Position numbers and translations under genes: made by a program. Shown piece by piece: positions 18,465 through 26,832 of a DNA stretch of 64,000 bases (positions are counted from its first letter, which is position 1; every line of letters begins with the position of its first letter). The stretch lies in assembly GCA_963745865.1 (NCBI GenBank), contig CAVUYZ010000003.1:1-64000 (forward strand), written 5' to 3'. Source of the DNA: JAHEDH01 sp963745865. GTDB lineage: Bacteria; Actinomycetota; Acidimicrobiia; Spongiisociales; ZC4RG35. The notes below the pieces were generated by a model. It saw only the letters and a list, made by a program, of their open reading frames with translations. It was not told the origin of the DNA and searched no databases.

Positions 18465-20332
18465 TCAGAGATCATCTCCTCGATCTTCGCCTGTATCTCT
18501 TCGATCTTGAACGGTTCGCCCGACATCTTGCTGAGACTCTCCGCGTTTGACAGGAACTCGGCCCGAAGAACCCAAACGAGTTGCCCGGTGTTCATCTCCG
18601 GCACGAGTACTTTCGGGAACTTCTCGAGCACATCACCGAGATTGCTCGGGAAGGGGTGGAGATGTCGGAGGTGGGCGGTTGCCACCTTGTGCCCTCTGAT
18701 CCGGGCGTTCCGCGCCGCAGCAACGATGCTCCCGTGGGTCGAACCCCATCCGAGGACGAGGATGTCTGCGTCCTCGTCGCCTTCGATGGCGACCGGCGGG
18801 ATGTCATTGGCGATGTTCGAGACCTTCCAGGCACGGGTGTCGGTCTGGAGTTGATGATTCGCCGGGTTGTAGGAGACGTTTCCGCTGATCGAGTCCTTCT
18901 CGAGGCCGCCGAGGCGATGCTCGAGACCGGCCGTTCCCGGGATCGCCCACGGTCGGGCGAACGTCTCCGTGTCGCGCATATACGGGAGGAAAGAGCCGTC
19001 CGGACCGTTCGGTCGGTTGGCGAACGGCACCGTCAGATCGGGGAGGTTTTCCACATCGGGGAGCCTCCATGGCTCGGTTCCGTTGGCGACATGGTTGTCC
19101 GAAAGCAGAATGACGGGTGTCATGAACTTGAGCGCGATGCGGGCAGCCTCGATCGCGGTGTCGAACGCGTCCGACGGTGACGCTGCCGCCACGACCGGGA
19201 TCGGTGACTCGCCGTGCCGCCCGAACAGCGAGAAGAGCAGGTCTGACTGCTCCGGCTTGGTCGGCATACCGGTCGAGGGGCCGGCGCGCTGGACGTTCAC
19301 GACCACCATCGGGAGCTCGGCCATGAAAGCCAGCGAGATCGCCTCCGACTTGAGGGCGATGCCGGGTCCGGACGAACCCGTGGCAGCCAGCGATCCACCG
19401 AATGCGGCTCCGATCGCAGTGCCGACCGCGGCGATCTCGTCCTCGGCCTGGAACGTCCGGACACCAAAGTTCTTGTGTCTCGAGAGTTCGTGGAGGATGT
19501 CGGATGCGGGGGTGATCGGGTAGGTGCCGTAGAACAAGGGCAGCTTGGCGGCCTGGGCAGCTGCGACCAGACCCCACGCCAGGGCAGTGTTGCCGTTGAC
19601 GTTTGCGTAGGTACCAGGCTGGAGATCGGCCGGCTTGACGAGGTAGGTGTTCTTGGTCGCCTCGGTGGCGAACCCGAAGGTGTATCCCGCCTGGAGAGCT
19701 GCCTTGTTGGCGGCGGCGACCTCCGGATTCTTGGCGAACTTCTGGTCGACCCATTCGATCGTCGGCTCCTGCGGCCGGTTGAACAGCCATGCGAGCAAAC
19801 CGAGGGCGAAGAAGTTCTTCGATCTGAGGACGTCGCGGCCCGAGACGCCGCTGTCCTTGACGGCCTCCTTCGTCAGCGACTCCATCGGTACCCGAATCAC
19901 CTTGAACGGCGTCAGCGTGTCGTCCTCGAGGGGATTCGACTCGTAGCCCGCCTTCGACAGATTGCGCTCGTTGAACGCCTCCTCGTTGATGATCACCGTG
20001 CCTCCCGTGCGGAGGTCGGCGAGGTTGGCCTTGAGCGCCGCCGGGTTCATCGCCACCAGGCAATCGGGGTGGTCGCCCGCGGTGAGGATGTCGTCGTGGG
20101 CGATTTGGATCTGGAACGAACTGACTCCGGGGAGGGTGCCTGCGGGGGCGCGGATCTCAGCTGGGAAGCTGGGAAGGGTTGCGAGATCGTTCCCGAAGAC
20201 CGCTGAGGCGTCTGTGAACCGGGATCCGGCCAGCTGCATGCCATCGCCCGAGTCGCCGGCCATTCTGATGACGACATGGTCGACCTCGGTGGGTTCGGAA
20301 GGGATCTCGAGCGTCGTGGATTCGTCGCTCAC
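18461..20332 (-). CDS. korA: 2-oxoacid:ferredoxin oxidoreductase alpha subunit (gamma-alpha fusion)
   Basis: 623 residues. The first ~190 are the gamma domain (VIRMAGDSGDGMQLAG near residue 21). The alpha domain follows with YGTYPITPASDILHEL, the FQAEDEIAAVGTAIGAAF catalytic stretch and TGSSGPGIALKSEAI. This gamma-alpha fusion with a separate beta subunit is the mycobacterial KorAB arrangement. The GTG start is at 20332. The operon is preceded by a 12-bp inverted repeat at 20392-20430. Confidence 0.93.
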   Translation of the reverse strand: MSDESTTLEIPSEPTEVDHVVIRMAGDSGDGMQLAGSRFTDASAVFGNDLATLPSFPAEIRAPAGTLPGVSSFQIQIAHDDILTAGDHPDCLVAMNPAALKANLADLRTGGTVIINEEAFNERNLSKAGYESNPLEDDTLTPFKVIRVPMESLTKEAVKDSGVSGRDVLRSKNFFALGLLAWLFNRPQEPTIEWVDQKFAKNPEVAAANKAALQAGYTFGFATEATKNTYLVKPADLQPGTYANVNGNTALAWGLVAAAQAAKLPLFYGTYPITPASDILHELSRHKNFGVRTFQAEDEIAAVGTAIGAAFGGSLAATGSSGPGIALKSEAISLAFMAELPMVVVNVQRAGPSTGMPTKPEQSDLLFSLFGRHGESPIPVVAAASPSDAFDTAIEAARIALKFMTPVILLSDNHVANGTEPWRLPDVENLPDLTVPFANRPNGPDGSFLPYMRDTETFARPWAIPGTAGLEHRLGGLEKDSISGNVSYNPANHQLQTDTRAWKVSNIANDIPPVAIEGDEDADILVLGWGSTHGSIVAAARNARIRGHKVATAHLRHLHPFPSNLGDVLEKFPKVLVPEMNTGQLVWVLRAEFLSNAESLSKMSGEPFKIEEIQAKIEEMISE

Positions 20333-20391
20333 GGTACGTCACTTTCGTCGCTGGAGCCGGAGGAATTCTCGTCGGTGGGTGTTGATCGGCC

Positions 20392-20430
20392 CACTCCTCC
20401 GACGGGAGGGAAGTGTACGTCGGAGGAGTG
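20392..20430. promoter_or_regulatory. Perfect 12-bp inverted repeat upstream of korAB
   Basis: CACTCCTCCGAC (20392-20403) and GTCGGAGGAGTG (20419-20430) flank a 15-base loop. The site is in the 148-base gap between the amidase stop and the korA start, next to an A/T-rich TTTATT on the minus strand. It could be an operator for korAB or the end of the amidase transcript. No U-tract follows in the minus-strand direction. Confidence 0.4.
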
Positions 20431-20480
20431 AATAAACCAGTTTCTCGGGTGCGGGCCGCCGGTCAGGCAGCGTCAACGGC

Positions 20481-21848
20481 TCACAGCACGCCCGAGGAAC
20501 GCATCACGCCGTGCTCTGCGAGGGTCGCAGCCACGTCCAACAACCGGTGCTCTGCCCACCTCGGGGCGATCAGCTGCAGCGACGGCGGAGGGCTTCCCTC
20601 GGTGTCGAGGGGGCCGACCAGAGCCGGATTCGATGCGACGTTGACCAGGGCAGTGAAATAGGCCAACGCCCGTCGATAGAACACATCTCCCTCGATCGTG
20701 TGGACCTCGTCGACGCCGATCTGCTTCGTGGTGACGCCGGTCGCCGGTGTCACCACCAAGTCGAACCTCGACAGCAACTGGGAGAACTGTCTCTTGACGT
20801 GCGCCCGCCACCGATCTGCCGCGACGAGATCGTCGACGGTGAGTCCCATCGCGTACTCGAGACGCTCGGCGACATCGTCGCCATAGGGCTTGCCCTCGGT
20901 GAACCAGTTCCGGTGTACGAAGGCCGCCTCGGCTCCGCTCAGATCGACCAGATGTCGGGAGATGCTGATCATGTCGTCGGTGACCGTTTCGACGGTCGCC
21001 CCCAGCGCTTCGATTCGTGCCACGGCCTCTGTGAAGGCGGTCGCCACCTCTTCGGAGATGGGTGCGTCGTCGATCCATGGCACCGGAATCGCCACACGCA
21101 GGCCTTTGAGGTCGGGGCGCGGCCCGGTGGTGGGCGTGACCGGCCTCGATATCGACCACGGGTCGGCCTCGTCGTACCCGGACATCACCTGGTAGGCCAG
21201 TCCGAGGTCGGCCACGTTGCCCGCGATGGGGCCGACGGTGTCGAGTGAGGCGGCGAGCGGGAAGACGCCCGTGAGCGGAACCCGACCGTGCGTCACCTTG
21301 AGGCCGTAGACGCCGCACAGGGCGGCCGGGACCCGCACAGAGCCCCCTGTGTCCGTGCCGATGGCGATCGGCACCTGCCCGGCGGCGACAGCCGCAGCGC
21401 TTCCGCCCGAGGATCCTCCCGTTGAGGTCTCGGTGTCGAGCGGGTTCCTGACCGGACCGAACCACGGGTTCTCCGACGAGAACCCGTAGGCGAATTCGTG
21501 AAGCCCGGTTCGCGAGACGATGACGGCTCCGGCCGCTTCGAGACGATCGACGACCGTTGCCGACCGGTCGGGAATCTTCGAGTAGAACGACGACCCGCAG
21601 GTGGTGGGGCGGTCAGCATGGTCGATGAGGTCCTTGATCGCAACGGGCACCCCGAACAGCGCTCCGCCGTTGAATCCAGAGTCGTCGAGTTGGTCGGCCC
21701 TGGCAAGAGCGCGGTCCCGATCGATCAAGGTGGTGATGTTGAGTCGCTCTTGCTGGCCTTCGGTCGTGATCAGCGATCCGGACACCGTGTCGCGGACGGT
21801 TCGCTCGCCGGCTCTGGTCTGGGCGACGATGTGGCTGGCAGCGAGCAT
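20481..21848 (-). CDS. Amidase signature family hydrolase
   Basis: 455 residues. The Ser-cisSer-Lys triad is visible: Lys in PVAIKDLIDH (about residue 72), the cis-Ser in TGGSSGGSAAAVAAG, and the nucleophile in GTDTGGSVRVPAALCG. The substrate is not predictable; AtzF/GatA-type and general carboxamide hydrolases share these motifs. No gatB or gatC is adjacent, so a role in Gln-tRNA formation is not supported. The ATG follows the DUF3048 gene by seven bases. Confidence 0.88.
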   Translation of the reverse strand: MLAASHIVAQTRAGERTVRDTVSGSLITTEGQQERLNITTLIDRDRALARADQLDDSGFNGGALFGVPVAIKDLIDHADRPTTCGSSFYSKIPDRSATVVDRLEAAGAVIVSRTGLHEFAYGFSSENPWFGPVRNPLDTETSTGGSSGGSAAAVAAGQVPIAIGTDTGGSVRVPAALCGVYGLKVTHGRVPLTGVFPLAASLDTVGPIAGNVADLGLAYQVMSGYDEADPWSISRPVTPTTGPRPDLKGLRVAIPVPWIDDAPISEEVATAFTEAVARIEALGATVETVTDDMISISRHLVDLSGAEAAFVHRNWFTEGKPYGDDVAERLEYAMGLTVDDLVAADRWRAHVKRQFSQLLSRFDLVVTPATGVTTKQIGVDEVHTIEGDVFYRRALAYFTALVNVASNPALVGPLDTEGSPPPSLQLIAPRWAEHRLLDVAATLAEHGVMRSSGVL

Positions 21849-21855
21849 CAGCCTC

Positions 21856-22923
21856 TCACTCCGACCAACTCACCGTGCGGTCGGAGTCGAACAGCCCGAT
21901 CCACAGCTTGCCGGGGGGGACCGTCAATTCCTTCCCATCGTCGGTCCGCAGTGTCATCGGGTCGTCGATGGTGGAGCGTTCCCAGGTTCCGGTCGCAACC
22001 TTGCCGCCGGCGAAGACATAGGCAGCACCTTCCCCGACCGACACGACTGCCTTGGCTGGTCCGCCCCCGGGCGGGGGTTGTCTGGTGAATGTCGTCATCT
22101 CCAAGACGACGAGAACCTCGGCCCACATCTGCTCGGAGTCTCCCGAGGCCGTGACCCACCGGTGCACTGCACCGTTGGTCGTCTTGGTGTACCGATCGTC
22201 CTCCCAGGTCCATGTGACGCGTGCGCTCGGTGTGAAGGGGAGATCGACGACGGATGCCGGTGTGCTGGTGGTCGGGAGAGGCCCGAACGTCCAGATCGGA
22301 TCGGGCGGATCGTTGTCGTATCCGCGGGCGTCGGCCAGGTCGCGATACGCCAGCGTGTTCCCGTAGAGATTGTGGGGAGCCCGTCGGGAGCTGGATCTGA
22401 ACGTCTGCGGGCGCCCGACTTCGCCAATGATCTCGGTTCCGGTCGCCCTGATCTCGGAGACGACCCAATCCTGGCCCCCGGACGCGATCAGCGGGGCGTC
22501 GAACAGTCTGGCCAGTTGGCCATCGGTTGGGCGCATCGATCTGACCGGGCCGACCACCTCTGCGTCGCCGGTGTGGAACACCCCGGCAAGTCGGGTGATT
22601 CCTTCGACCGTCAACTCGATGACCGCATCGGCGGTGTCGAGTCCCGTCTGGGGTCTGGCGTCGGGGTGGTTGTCGATCTTGATCAAGAGGGCGCGTCGGT
22701 CGAGCAGCGCCGGATCGTCGATCGGCATGCCGTTGATCGGTGAGATCGGCCCCGGATCGACCGTCGTGGTCGTTGTTGCTCGGGTCGTGGTCGTGGTCGT
22801 GGGAGCAGTGGTGGTCGTGATCTCGACCGTCGTGGTCGTCGTCTCGGGTTCCGCCGCGGCTCCGCCCGAACAGGCGGCGACGATCAGTGAGAGGGAGAGG
22901 AGCAGAGCTCCGAAGGCGCGCAT
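21856..22923 (-). CDS. DUF3048 (YerB-like) lipoprotein
   Basis: Secreted lipoprotein of about 355 residues. The signal peptide (MRAFGALLLSLSLIVAACSG) ends in a lipobox, VAAC. A threonine-rich linker follows at residues 27-60. The DUF3048 domain then has LLIKIDNHPDARPQTGLDTA, VGPVRSMRPTDGQL and a C-terminal VPPGKLWIGLFD. The role is unknown. The ATG at 22923 is favoured over a longer frame because it begins the signal peptide and has TACCAT 7 bases upstream. Confidence 0.85.
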   Translation of the reverse strand: MRAFGALLLSLSLIVAACSGGAAAEPETTTTTVEITTTTAPTTTTTTRATTTTTVDPGPISPINGMPIDDPALLDRRALLIKIDNHPDARPQTGLDTADAVIELTVEGITRLAGVFHTGDAEVVGPVRSMRPTDGQLARLFDAPLIASGGQDWVVSEIRATGTEIIGEVGRPQTFRSSSRRAPHNLYGNTLAYRDLADARGYDNDPPDPIWTFGPLPTTSTPASVVDLPFTPSARVTWTWEDDRYTKTTNGAVHRWVTASGDSEQMWAEVLVVLEMTTFTRQPPPGGGPAKAVVSVGEGAAYVFAGGKVATGTWERSTIDDPMTLRTDDGKELTVPPGKLWIGLFDSDRTVSWSE

Positions 22924-22930
22924 CGGGGTA

Positions 22931-22936
22931 ATGGTA
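22931..22936 (-). promoter_or_regulatory. Putative -10 box (TACCAT) for a leaderless DUF3048 gene
   Basis: TACCAT on the minus strand lies 7 bases before the ATG at 22923. It is directly downstream of the hairpin at 22938-22954. Confidence 0.4.
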
Positions 22937-22937
22937 G

Positions 22938-22954
22938 GACCTCCCGAGGAGGTC
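22938..22954 (-). terminator. Short hairpin after the ACT-domain gene
   Basis: GACCTCC and GGAGGTC form a perfect 7-bp stem with a 3-base loop, 11 bases after the ACT gene stop. It overlaps the probable promoter of the DUF3048 gene, so it could instead be an operator. Confidence 0.3.
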
Positions 22955-22965
22955 ACGAATCGATG

Positions 22966-23367
22966 TCAGCTCGCCGAGAGGCTGCCGCGAACAGGCAGGT
23001 CTCCGGGGACTGCGTCGGGATCGTCGACGGCGATTGCCAACTCGACGCCATCACTCGAAGACCGAAGGATGTAGAGCGCGTCGATGTTGACGCCGGCGTC
23101 TCCCAGGGCTCTCGTTACTCGAGCCAGACTTCCGGGCTCATCGGCCAGATGGGCTGTCAAGACCCGGTGTTCGGTGTTGACCAGGCCCGCTTCGGCGAGC
23201 ACGTGGCGGGTGGTGGTCTCGTTGTCGGTGATGAGCCGGACCACGCCGTTTCCGTTGGCGCCCCAGGCCGACATCGCCTCGATGTTGACACCCGCATCTC
23301 CGAGCACCTCTGCCAGGGTCGAGAGAGCTCCGGGGTGGTTGTCCAGTCGAACCACGAACTCGATCAT
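22966..23367 (-). CDS. Tandem ACT-domain protein
   Basis: 133 residues made of two ACT ligand-binding units. The first starts MIEFVVRLDNHPGALSTLAE and has GDAGVNIEAM. The second, from about residue 68, has ADEPGSLARVTRALGDAGVN. Stand-alone ACT proteins usually sense amino acids. No enzyme is attached, so the partner is unknown. The ATG at 23367 has TATTGT 7 bases upstream and a CCGACA -35-like element at an 18-base spacing. Confidence 0.8.
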   Translation of the reverse strand: MIEFVVRLDNHPGALSTLAEVLGDAGVNIEAMSAWGANGNGVVRLITDNETTTRHVLAEAGLVNTEHRVLTAHLADEPGSLARVTRALGDAGVNIDALYILRSSSDGVELAIAVDDPDAVPGDLPVRGSLSAS

Positions 23368-23374
23368 GCGCTCA

Positions 23375-23380
23375 ACAATA
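23375..23380 (-). promoter_or_regulatory. Putative -10 box (TATTGT) for a leaderless ACT gene
   Basis: TATTGT on the minus strand lies 7 bases before the ATG at 23367, and a CCGACA -35-like hexamer stands 18 bases upstream of it. Confidence 0.45.
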
Positions 23381-23496
23381 GAGCGTCGGTTCGAGCTGTG
23401 TCGGGAATCGGCGTGGTCGGGCCTGGGTCCCTGCCGTGTAACACACTCGTCACACAGCAATCCGGCCGGAGATCAGGAATCAGGGCGTTGCCTGTC

Positions 23497-23502
23497 TAGG
23501 TT
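23497..23502 (+). promoter_or_regulatory. Putative -10 box (TAGGTT) for a leaderless start at 23509
   Basis: TAGGTT lies 6 bases before the ATG at 23509 and no Shine-Dalgarno sequence is present. Confidence 0.4.
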
Positions 23503-23508
23503 TGCCCG

Positions 23509-24951
23509 ATGGGACTACTCGAGAGCTACGAATCGGGCGGGTTCTCCGAGATCGGAGCAGCCGACGCCCTCCGGCCTCACTATTCGGCACTCATGGAGCG
23601 TATCGAGCACTTCTCTCCGGCCGAGCTCGAGGATCGGGTCCGATTGTGCGAGTCGATCTTCAGGAGACAGGGGATCACGTTCGCCCTCTACGGCTCGGAT
23701 GAGGGCGTGGAGCGCACGTGGCCGCTGGATCTGGTCCCGCGCGTGATCCCCGGCGGCGAATGGAGCCATGTCGAAGCCGGCCTCAGTCAGCGGGTGAACA
23801 CGCTCAACATGTTTCTCGACGACATCTATGTGGGAGACCAGTCGGTGATCAACGACGGGATCGTGCCGCGCTGGCTGGTGGAGTCCTCTGAGGGATACAT
23901 GCCGGAGGTCCACGGCGTCGAAGTGCCGTTCGGGTCCCGCTGCGCGATCTCGGGGATCGATCTCGTTCGCGACGATGCGGGCGTCTACCGGGTTCTCGAG
24001 GACAACCTCAGGGTGCCAAGCGGGGTGTCGTACGTCATGGAGAACCGGGTGGCGATGACTCGTGTCCTGCCGGTGGCCTTCTCCCGCTATCGCGTTCGCC
24101 CCGTCGGCCATTACGGGGCGAGTCTGCTCATGGCGCTGCGGCACGCCGCGCCCTCGGGCATTTCCGACCCGACGATCGTCGTCTTGACACCCGGGGTGTT
24201 CAACTCGGCATATTTCGAGCACGCGTTCCTCGCCCGCCAGCTCGGCGTGGAACTGGTGGAGGGGCGTGATCTCGTCGTCAGGGACCACTCCGTCTACATG
24301 CGCACCACGCACGGTCTGAGAAACGTCGATGTGATCTATCGCAGGGTCGGTGACGAGTTCATCGACCCGGTCGTGTTCCGGTCCGATTCGATGCTCGGGG
24401 TCCCGGGTCTCATGTCGGCGGTCCGAGCTGGAACCGTGACTCTCGCCAACGCCATTGGCAACGGCGTCGCCGACGACAAGGCCGTGTACGCGTTCGTCCC
24501 CGACATGATCAGGTACTACCTGAACGAGGAGCCGATTCTCCCCAATGTCAAGACCTATCTGCCGTGGGAGCCGGACCAGATGGAGCTGATACTCGACCGG
24601 ATCGACGAACTGGTCGTCAAGCCCGTCGCCGAGGCGGGCGGGAAAGGGATCGTGATCGGTCATCAAAGCGATGCGAAGACCCTCGAGAGCACGGCCGAGG
24701 CGTTGAAGCAGAACCCGCGCGGCTTCATCGCCCAGGAAGTGGTCCAGCTCTCGACCCATCCCACCTTCGTCGATGGTGAGCTCTCGCCGAGGCATATCGA
24801 TCTGCGTCCGTTCGTCTTGTCTGGCGAGCACATCGAGGTGATCCCGGGAGGGCTCACCCGGGTGGCGTTGCGGAAGGGGTCGTTGATCGTCAACTCGTCC
24901 GCCGGTGGAGGCTCGAAGGACACCTGGGTGTTGGCGGGGGAGTCCGCCTGA
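23509..24951 (+). CDS. Circularly permuted type 2 ATP-grasp protein
   Basis: 480 residues of the family that always travels with an alpha-E protein and a transglutaminase-like protein. Landmarks are the N-terminal FSPAELEDRVRLCESIFRRQ, FLDDIYVGDQSVINDGI, DLVRDDAGVYRVLEDNLRVP, and the C-terminal GGLTRVALRKGSLIVNSSAG followed by GGSKDTWVL. Family analysis predicts ATP-dependent peptide-bond or amide ligation; the substrate is unknown. The stop overlaps the start of the alpha-E gene by one base, so the three genes form an operon. Confidence 0.88.
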   Translation: MGLLESYESGGFSEIGAADALRPHYSALMERIEHFSPAELEDRVRLCESIFRRQGITFALYGSDEGVERTWPLDLVPRVIPGGEWSHVEAGLSQRVNTLNMFLDDIYVGDQSVINDGIVPRWLVESSEGYMPEVHGVEVPFGSRCAISGIDLVRDDAGVYRVLEDNLRVPSGVSYVMENRVAMTRVLPVAFSRYRVRPVGHYGASLLMALRHAAPSGISDPTIVVLTPGVFNSAYFEHAFLARQLGVELVEGRDLVVRDHSVYMRTTHGLRNVDVIYRRVGDEFIDPVVFRSDSMLGVPGLMSAVRAGTVTLANAIGNGVADDKAVYAFVPDMIRYYLNEEPILPNVKTYLPWEPDQMELILDRIDELVVKPVAEAGGKGIVIGHQSDAKTLESTAEALKQNPRGFIAQEVVQLSTHPTFVDGELSPRHIDLRPFVLSGEHIEVIPGGLTRVALRKGSLIVNSSAGGGSKDTWVLAGESA

Positions 24952-25895
24952 TGCTGTCGAGACACGCAGAGGATCTCTTCTGGCTCGGTCGGTACATGGA
25001 ACGAGCAGAGAACACGGCTCGAATGCTGGACGTGACATACCACTCGGCATTGGAGGCAGGTTCCGACCGATCGGCAGCCGAGGTGTGGGGAGATCTGTAC
25101 GAGGTCCTGCGGCTGGACGAGGTCGAGGTGGCGCACCTCGACGGGGGAGGGTCGTTGATCTTCGACCCGACCATCGAGTTCTCGGTGCGATCGGTCGCCA
25201 CCCGGGCCCGGGAGAATGCCCGAGGAACCAGGGAGTTGTTGTCGGCTGAGGTGTGGGAAGCTATCAACTCGCTGCACCTCGACCTGGCACGATCGGCGCG
25301 GGACTCCATCAACGATGAGCGGCCCTATGACGTCCTCCGTCGGATCAAGGCAGGAAGCCAGACGGTCACGGGAGCCGTACAGTCGACGCTCGCCAGGAAC
25401 GACCCGTACCGGTTCATCAGTCTCGGACAGCTGATCGAGCGGGCAGGCAACACCGTCCAGATCCTCATCGTGTGGAACCGCCGGCTGCAGTCGTCGCCGG
25501 CCGGGACCGCCTACGCCGAATGGGTCAAGCTGCTGAAGTCGGTGTCGGCATACGAGGCGTATCTCCGTCGTCACCGGGCATCCATCACCGCTGGGCAGGT
25601 TCTCGACTTCCTGCTGCAGGAGACCGATCTGCCCCGGTCTGTTGGGCATTGCCTTCACGGCGTCGAAGCGTTCATCGTGGAGATGGCCGTCGGGGAGATT
25701 GGGTGGGATTGCCGGAGGCTCGCCGGGAGACTCCGCTCGTCTGTCGAGTTCTCCCAGCCATCGACGCTGCCGATCGAGCAGCTGTCCGAGTTCCTCCAAC
25801 ACGTCGAAGAGGAGACCCTGGAGCTCGCCAACTGCATCCAACGGGAATTCTTTCGCCCGGGAAGTGCCTCGATGCACGTCTACGAGGCGTTCTGA
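24951..25895 (+). CDS. Alpha-E domain protein (DUF403)
   Basis: 314 residues, almost entirely helical. It begins with the family motif LSRHAEDLFWLGRYMERAE and later has RFISLGQLIERAGNTVQIL. Its biochemical role is unknown. It is found with the ATP-grasp and transglutaminase proteins and may act as a scaffold or partner enzyme. It overlaps the genes on both sides by one base each. Confidence 0.85.
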   Translation: MLSRHAEDLFWLGRYMERAENTARMLDVTYHSALEAGSDRSAAEVWGDLYEVLRLDEVEVAHLDGGGSLIFDPTIEFSVRSVATRARENARGTRELLSAEVWEAINSLHLDLARSARDSINDERPYDVLRRIKAGSQTVTGAVQSTLARNDPYRFISLGQLIERAGNTVQILIVWNRRLQSSPAGTAYAEWVKLLKSVSAYEAYLRRHRASITAGQVLDFLLQETDLPRSVGHCLHGVEAFIVEMAVGEIGWDCRRLAGRLRSSVEFSQPSTLPIEQLSEFLQHVEEETLELANCIQREFFRPGSASMHVYEAF

Positions 25896-26806
25896 TGTAC
25901 CTCGACATCCGATATGTCACGCACTTCGTCTACCCGACCCCGGTCTGGGAGTCTCAAAACGTGCTTCGGGCATGCCCGCTGGAGACTCCTGATCAGCGAT
26001 TGATCTCCTACGACCTGTCCGTCGAGCCGGATGCGCTCGTGCGGTCGTACACCGACCGGTGGGGGACGAGGGTCGACAACTTCGGTGTGGTTGACCAGCA
26101 CACCGAGCTGATCGTCAACGTCACTGCCGCCGTTGAGACGTCCGACCCGGTATCGCCGAACCACCCGGTCGGTCTCGACGAGCTGCGGGCGGAGACCTCG
26201 ACGGGAGCGCACTGGCTGTATCTGCAGTACAGCGGTCACACGCAATGGACCGACGAGCTTGCGTCGGTTGCACGAGACACCGTGGCGGGAATCGACGATG
26301 TCGTGACTGCGGTGAAAGCGATCCAGACCGTCGTGCACGAGCGGCTCGCCTATCAGCCTGGTTCGACGAGCGTTGGGGTATCGCCGATGGCGGTATGGAC
26401 CCAGGCCGGCGGTGTGTGCCAGGACTTCGCCCACCTCAGTATCGCCATGCTGCGCAGCCAGATGATCCCGGCCCGGTACGTCTCCGGCTATTTCTATGCG
26501 GCCGATCCGTCGGCGGGCGACGCCCCGGAAGACTCGCGGATCACCGTGCAGACTCATGCATGGGTCGAGGCATACGTGCCCGGATTCGGATGGTGGGGAT
26601 TCGATCCCACGAACGAACTCGACACGGGTGAGCGGCACGTCGCCATCGGTCGAGGTCGCGATTACGACGACGTCCTCCCGATGCGCGGGGTGTACTACGG
26701 CGACACGAACCATGCGCTGGCCACCGAGGTCGTCATGTCCGTGTCAGGGCTCGGCCCCGTCGAAATACCCGCGATCCCCGCAGATCAGCTCGCCGCCCAG
26801 CAGTAG
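25895..26806 (+). CDS. Transglutaminase-like cysteine peptidase-fold protein
   Basis: 303 residues. An N-terminal beta-rich domain (YLDIRYVTHFVYPTPVWESQ) precedes the transglutaminase core. The catalytic triad is visible: Cys in GGVCQDFAHLS, His in THAWVEAYVPGFGW and Asp in GFDPTNE. It probably hydrolyses or ligates an isopeptide or amide made by the adjacent ATP-grasp protein (inference). The start at 25895 shares a base with the previous stop (TGATG). Confidence 0.88.
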   Translation: MYLDIRYVTHFVYPTPVWESQNVLRACPLETPDQRLISYDLSVEPDALVRSYTDRWGTRVDNFGVVDQHTELIVNVTAAVETSDPVSPNHPVGLDELRAETSTGAHWLYLQYSGHTQWTDELASVARDTVAGIDDVVTAVKAIQTVVHERLAYQPGSTSVGVSPMAVWTQAGGVCQDFAHLSIAMLRSQMIPARYVSGYFYAADPSAGDAPEDSRITVQTHAWVEAYVPGFGWWGFDPTNELDTGERHVAIGRGRDYDDVLPMRGVYYGDTNHALATEVVMSVSGLGPVEIPAIPADQLAAQQ

Positions 26807-26832
26807 GAGCCGGGGCAGGCTTCGCAGTGGCA

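Noticed and set aside
22756..22860. Repetitive TGGTCGT-like stretches here and at 28440-28560 as possible tandem repeats or CRISPR
   Set aside because: They are degenerate codons of threonine-rich linkers in two secreted proteins, with no fixed repeat unit or spacers.
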